DNA of 8,368 nt. Origin: JBBQIY01 sp964618405. Lineage in GTDB: Bacteria > Verrucomicrobiota > Kiritimatiellia > RFP12 > UBA3636. The DNA is taken from positions 1 through 8,368 of the forward strand of contig CAZUAY010000179.1 of the NCBI GenBank assembly GCA_964618405.1, in the 5' to 3' direction. This document shows, in pieces, positions 6,850 to 8,368 of the stretch. The notes beneath the pieces were generated by a model. It saw only the letters and a list, made by a program, of their open reading frames with translations, searched no databases and had not been told where the DNA came from. A program made the position numbers and the translations under genes. Positions within the stretch are counted from its first letter, which is position 1, and each line of letters opens with the position of its first letter.

Positions 6850-6879
6850 AGCATATCACGGCGTGATATTTAACGTCAA
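6850..6879 (-). promoter_or_regulatory. Candidate promoter of diflavin fusion gene
   Basis: On the minus strand TTGACG (6874-6879, five of six -35 bases) and TATGCT (6850-6855, four of six -10 bases) are separated by 18 bp. The spacer holds the palindrome at 6853-6869, which starts four bases after the -35 and overlaps the -10, nearly the same geometry as before the OsmC gene. A start near 6843 would leave a leader of about 125 nt to Met1 or 200 nt to Met26. Confidence 0.55.
6853..6869. promoter_or_regulatory. 17-bp palindromic operator, diflavin fusion copy
   Basis: ATATCACG-G-CGTGATAT is a perfect 8-1-8 inverted repeat. Against the OsmC site, TATCAC and GTGATA are unchanged, while the outermost and innermost arm positions differ by compensating changes (G/C to A/T outside, A/T to G/C inside), so symmetry is kept. 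Paired change at equal spacing argues for selection as a protein-binding site. Confidence 0.72.
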
Positions 6880-6903
6880 CCCTTTTGTAATTTTCTCCGC
6901 AGC

Positions 6904-7201
6904 TTAATCTTTGCTCCGTCGTTGACGTGACGAGTTGAGGTTCCCGTAATTAGTCTGTCCAATGGACAAACACTCCGAGACCATGAATTTGCGGCTCTCC
7001 ATCACGTTCTGTCTTTCGTGCAACTCCTTCGCCCGGCGATCGAGTTCATTGGCTTCTTCTCTCAGCAAATCAGGATTAATTGAGCCGCGGCCGCGGCGTA
7101 GTGACTTCCGCTTTAGGTGCGGTGAGGGTCAACAAGATATGGACGACTGCAGGATTCCCTGCGGGAACGATGGCGTGGTCAAACCGAGCTTCAATTTTCA
7201 T
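6904..7201 (-). pseudogene. Internally deleted von Willebrand A domain protein
   Basis: A strong ribosome site leads an ATG at 7201 opening a 41-codon frame, MKIEARFDHAIVPAGNP ... LLTLTAPK ... TPRPRLN, which stops at TAA (7076-7078). This resembles the beginning of bacterial VWA proteins, up to the point where the LNLAL-V-DRSGSM strand carrying the metal-binding motif should follow. A second frame, shifted by one base, begins at 7080 as INPDLLREEANELDRRAKEL and ends after 58 codons at a TAA (6904-6906); this looks like the charged helical C-terminus of the same family. The simplest reading is a deletion of the central part, including the whole metal-binding domain, with loss of frame at the joint. 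A 12-bp palindrome (7085-7096) sits beside the joint. Family assignment is by recognition only; a coincidental small protein of 41 residues is the alternative. Confidence 0.5.
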
Positions 7202-7207
7202 AACGCA

Positions 7208-7214
7208 CTCCTCC
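7208..7214 (-). promoter_or_regulatory. Strong ribosome binding site of VWA remnant
   Basis: On the minus strand GGAGGAG lies six bases before the ATG at 7201. It is the best Shine-Dalgarno sequence in the window and shows that this start was once, or still is, translated. Confidence 0.7.
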
Positions 7215-7271
7215 GTCTTGTGGCTTGCTTAACGTTTTGCTAACACTGATGCCAAAAGATATTATTTGTTT

Positions 7272-7281
7272 AAAACGTTTT
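7272..7281. promoter_or_regulatory. AAAACGTTTT palindrome upstream of VWA remnant
   Basis: AAAACGTTTT is a perfect 10-bp palindrome in an AT-rich stretch about 70 bp before the ATG of the VWA remnant. A central CG in A/T arms is common in LacI-family operators. A weak promoter (TTGCTT, 17 bp, TATTAT on the minus strand) lies just upstream. Both calls are tentative and may be relics. Confidence 0.25.
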
Positions 7282-7332
7282 TAATAATAATATAAACGAT
7301 AACGCAAAGCAAGAAAAATATAAAGCCTGTAG

Positions 7333-7377
7333 GTAATCGGTCAGTGACGGGGGGTGCCCCGTTGACTGCCCGATTAC
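7333..7377. repeat. Hairpin element with GTAATC/GATTAC ends
   Basis: The left arm GTAATCGGTCAGTGACGGGG pairs with a right arm ending GACTGCCCGATTAC around a GGTG loop, with about three mismatches or bulges over 20 bp. It is a compact relative of the inverted repeat at 2457-2548, sharing the first 13 bases. Its right end overlaps by two bases the start of the second 81-bp repeat. Confidence 0.7.
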
Positions 7378-7456
7378 AGTCGCGAGTCGCGAGTTGCGAG
7401 TGGTGAGTTGCGAGCTGGGAAAACTTTGTCGTTAGCTTTGTCGCTAACCTTGTCGA
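7376..7456. repeat. 81-bp interspersed repeat, copy 2
   Basis: This copy has the same order as 2069-2149: GAGTTGC-type heptamers, then 12-bp CTTTGTCG units. It differs at three positions. Twenty-one bases of its 12-bp array (7423-7443) recur exactly in inverse orientation at 7745-7765. Confidence 0.85.
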
Positions 7457-7462
7457 ATACCC

Positions 7463-7518
7463 CTGTAGCCGCGATCGGTGATCGCGGACGATTCCGGCCT
7501 CACCGAGGCCAGCCACAG
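7463..7518. repeat. REPIN-like element, copy 2
   Basis: This 56-bp element equals 2231-2286 except for two bases. Its left hairpin is fully paired here: CCGCGATC-GGT-GATCGCGG. The right hairpin GGCCTC-ACC-GAGGCC is unchanged. In both copies the element follows the 81-bp repeat, 6 bp away here and about 80 bp away in copy 1. Confidence 0.78.
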
Positions 7519-7530
7519 CATCGCCAAAGC

Positions 7531-7557
7531 CTGTAGCCGCGATCGGTGATCGCGGAC
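7531..7557 (+). repeat. Single REP half-element
   Basis: CTGTAGCCGCGATCGGTGAT followed by CGCGGAC repeats the left half of the REPIN only 12 bp after the REPIN ends. The right-hand REP is missing; the sequence passes into GCGGAACGCGGCG and then GAGTTGC-type heptamers (7568-7591). Solo REPs beside REPINs are usual in REP-bearing genomes. Confidence 0.75.
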
Positions 7558-7590
7558 GCGGAACGCGGCGAGTCGCGAGTTGTGAGTTGC

Positions 7591-7652
7591 GTAATCCTAA
7601 TCGTAATCCGTTCCATCAGCGCGATTAAGATTACGATTACCATTACCATTAC
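7591..7652. repeat. Inverted hexamer arrays (GTAATC / GATTAC)
   Basis: At 7591-7608 the hexamers GTAATC, CTAATC, GTAATC run in tandem. After a 14-bp centre, 7623-7652 reads GATTAA, GATTAC, GATTAC, CATTAC, CATTAC. The two sets are inverted relative to each other and can pair over about 18 bp. Confidence 0.75.
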
Positions 7653-7668
7653 GAGGTGCGGAGCAAAC

Positions 7669-7722
7669 GGAGAACGGGTTTTCCAACCCGTTTCATGTCG
7701 GGGACTGGAAAGTCCCCGCTCC
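7669..7722. repeat. GGAG-type REPIN: two inverted hairpins
   Basis: The left half is GGAG directly followed by an 8-bp stem with a TTCC loop (AACGGGTT-TTCC-AACCCGTT, 7673-7692). The right half, read on the minus strand, is GGAG, then CGGGGACT-TTCC-AGTCCCCG (7699-7718). Tetranucleotide, stem length and loop are identical while the stems differ, and the centre is CATG. GGAG is one of the known variants of the GTAG mark beside REP hairpins. This is a separate family from the CTGTRGC REPIN. Confidence 0.7.
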
Positions 7723-7744
7723 TGTGTCCCTCGCTACTTTTCAT

Positions 7745-7765
7745 CGACAAAGCTAACGACAAAGT
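7745..7765 (-). repeat. Inverted 21-bp copy of the CTTTGTCG array
   Basis: This is an exact inverse copy of 7423-7443. The pair brackets about 300 bp containing the second REPIN, the single REP, the hexamer arrays and the GGAG REPIN. Confidence 0.8.
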
Positions 7766-7797
7766 TCGTGGGCATGAAGTACCGCCCTCCTGATAAT

Positions 7798-8018
7798 GTA
7801 ATCTTGAACAAAACTTCAAGATTACAAAAACCGCCCAAAAATGGTTTGTCAGAATCGACCATAATCTTGAACAAAACTTCAAGATTACATAAAACCGCCC
7901 AAAAATGGTTTGTCAGAATCGACCATAATCTTAAACAAAACTTCAAGATTACATAAAATCGCCCAAAAAATGGATTGTCAGAATCAGCCTTAATCTTGAA
8001 CAAGTCCGCCAGATTATG
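7798..8018. repeat. 64-bp tandem array with a hairpin in each unit
   Basis: Three full units start at 7798, 7861 and 7925, and a decayed fourth at 7990, a period of 63-65 bp. Each begins with a 28-nt hairpin whose best copy (7798-7825) has 11-bp arms, GTAATCTTGAA and TTCAAGATTAC, around CAAAAC. The rest of the unit (CCGCCCAAAAATGG ... GTCAGAATCGACC) is nearly invariant. Minus-strand frames cross the array, but the period is not a steady multiple of three, so the peptides change frame and no protein is supported. Confidence 0.85.
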
Positions 8019-8093
8019 GCGTTATAATTCATTTGTCGTTTGCGGTATGGTTTTTTTCGGCTTTCAGTCCACAACAGCACGAGGTAAACCGCT

Positions 8094-8121
8094 ATAATCT
8101 TGAACTTTTGCGCGAGATTAC
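8094..8121. repeat. 28-nt dispersed hairpin, unit 1
   Basis: This begins ATAATCTTGAACTTTTGCG and ends CGAGATTAC, followed by AATAA. It shares both ends with the tandem-array hairpin but has a different middle. It is the first of three such units. Confidence 0.7.
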
Positions 8122-8177
8122 AATAATTAGCCTTGCCTATGGATGTGGTCAAGAGCACGCGTGGATCGCTCTTCACT

Positions 8178-8205
8178 GTAATCTTGAACTTTTGCGCGAG
8201 ATTAC
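8178..8205. repeat. 28-nt dispersed hairpin, unit 2
   Basis: This begins GTAATCTTGAACTTTTGCG and ends CGAGATTAC, followed by AATAAA. It lies 84 bp after unit 1, measured start to start; the DNA between them is unrelated to the other spacer. Confidence 0.72.
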
Positions 8206-8253
8206 AATAAACTGTAAAGCAGATGTTCATCCACCCCCCGACCTGATGCGAAT

Positions 8254-8281
8254 GTAATCTTGAACTTTCGCGCAAGATTAC
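8254..8281. repeat. 28-nt dispersed hairpin, unit 3
   Basis: This begins GTAATCTTGAACTTTCGCG and ends CAAGATTAC, followed by AATAAA. Here the G-T pair of units 1 and 2 is a full A-T pair. It starts 76 bp after unit 2. Confidence 0.72.
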
Positions 8282-8303
8282 AATAAACCTAAAAACGGGA
8301 GTT

Positions 8304-8320
8304 CAACTGCTTTGCAGTTG
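8304..8320. repeat. Small perfect hairpin near window end
   Basis: CAACTGC-TTT-GCAGTTG is a 7-bp stem with a three-base loop. No T-run follows. The remaining bases to 8368 show no gene or further clear repeat. Confidence 0.4.
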
Positions 8321-8368
8321 CGAATGATGCTCGCAAGTGGCTGCTAATGCGCGACATGCAAGCATACT

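Noticed and set aside
6653..6907. 84-codon plus-strand frame over the diflavin promoter
   Set aside because: It overlaps the promoter, operator and coding start of the minus-strand gene and has no ribosome site or family resemblance.
7546..8003. Open reading frames of 77-136 codons across the right-hand repeat field on both strands
   Set aside because: They translate the tandem repeats and REPINs, have no ribosome sites, and repeat periods break the frame.
7798..8281. CRISPR array (28-nt palindromic repeats at regular spacing)
   Set aside because: In the tandem part the spacers are nearly identical to each other, and in the dispersed part spacers are 48-56 bp and irregular; no cas gene is present.
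8304..8320. Integron attC site
   Set aside because: The hairpin is short and lacks the attC core sites; no gene cassette or integrase is near.

Overview
The window looks like accessory DNA from an uncultured bacterium, possibly of the Planctomycetes-Verrucomicrobia-Lentisphaerae group. That guess rests on the ceramidase-like gene and on the unusual density of short heptamer, hexamer and palindromic repeats; no rRNA or other marker gene is present, so it is weak. All recognisable genes lie on the minus strand, and about a third of the window is non-coding repeat DNA.

Layout. 1-402: degenerate heptamer repeats ending in a clean CCTAACA/CCTAAGG array. 403-1935: a cytosolic neutral-ceramidase-like hydrolase. 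1936-2555: repeats, including a REPIN-like pair of inverted REP hairpins, GAGTTGC heptamers and a long inverted repeat with GTAATC/GATTAC ends. 2556-2996: an OsmC-family thiol protein. 3185-6718: a 1177-residue protein joining a roughly 585-residue module of unknown function to a complete NADPH/FAD/FMN diflavin reductase of the CysJ/cytochrome P450 reductase type. 6904-7201: the collapsed remains of a von Willebrand A protein gene. 7260-8368: a second repeat field with another REPIN, a single REP, a different GGAG-type REPIN, a 64-bp tandem array and three dispersed 28-nt hairpins.

The strongest functional signal is regulatory. The diflavin fusion and the OsmC gene each have a candidate promoter whose -35/-10 spacer is filled by a perfect 8-1-8 palindrome of consensus RTATCACRNYGTGATAY. 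I infer that one unidentified regulator controls both. The fusion would carry electrons from NADPH through FAD and FMN to its N-terminal module, and OsmC relatives reduce organic peroxides or handle reactive electrophiles, so a shared redox or reactive-species response is plausible but unproven. The ceramidase-like gene shows no such site and is probably independent.

The repeat fields form the second theme. Structurally different hairpin elements share the ends GTAATC...GATTAC, and two REPIN families keep their flanking tetranucleotide and loop while their stems change by paired substitutions.
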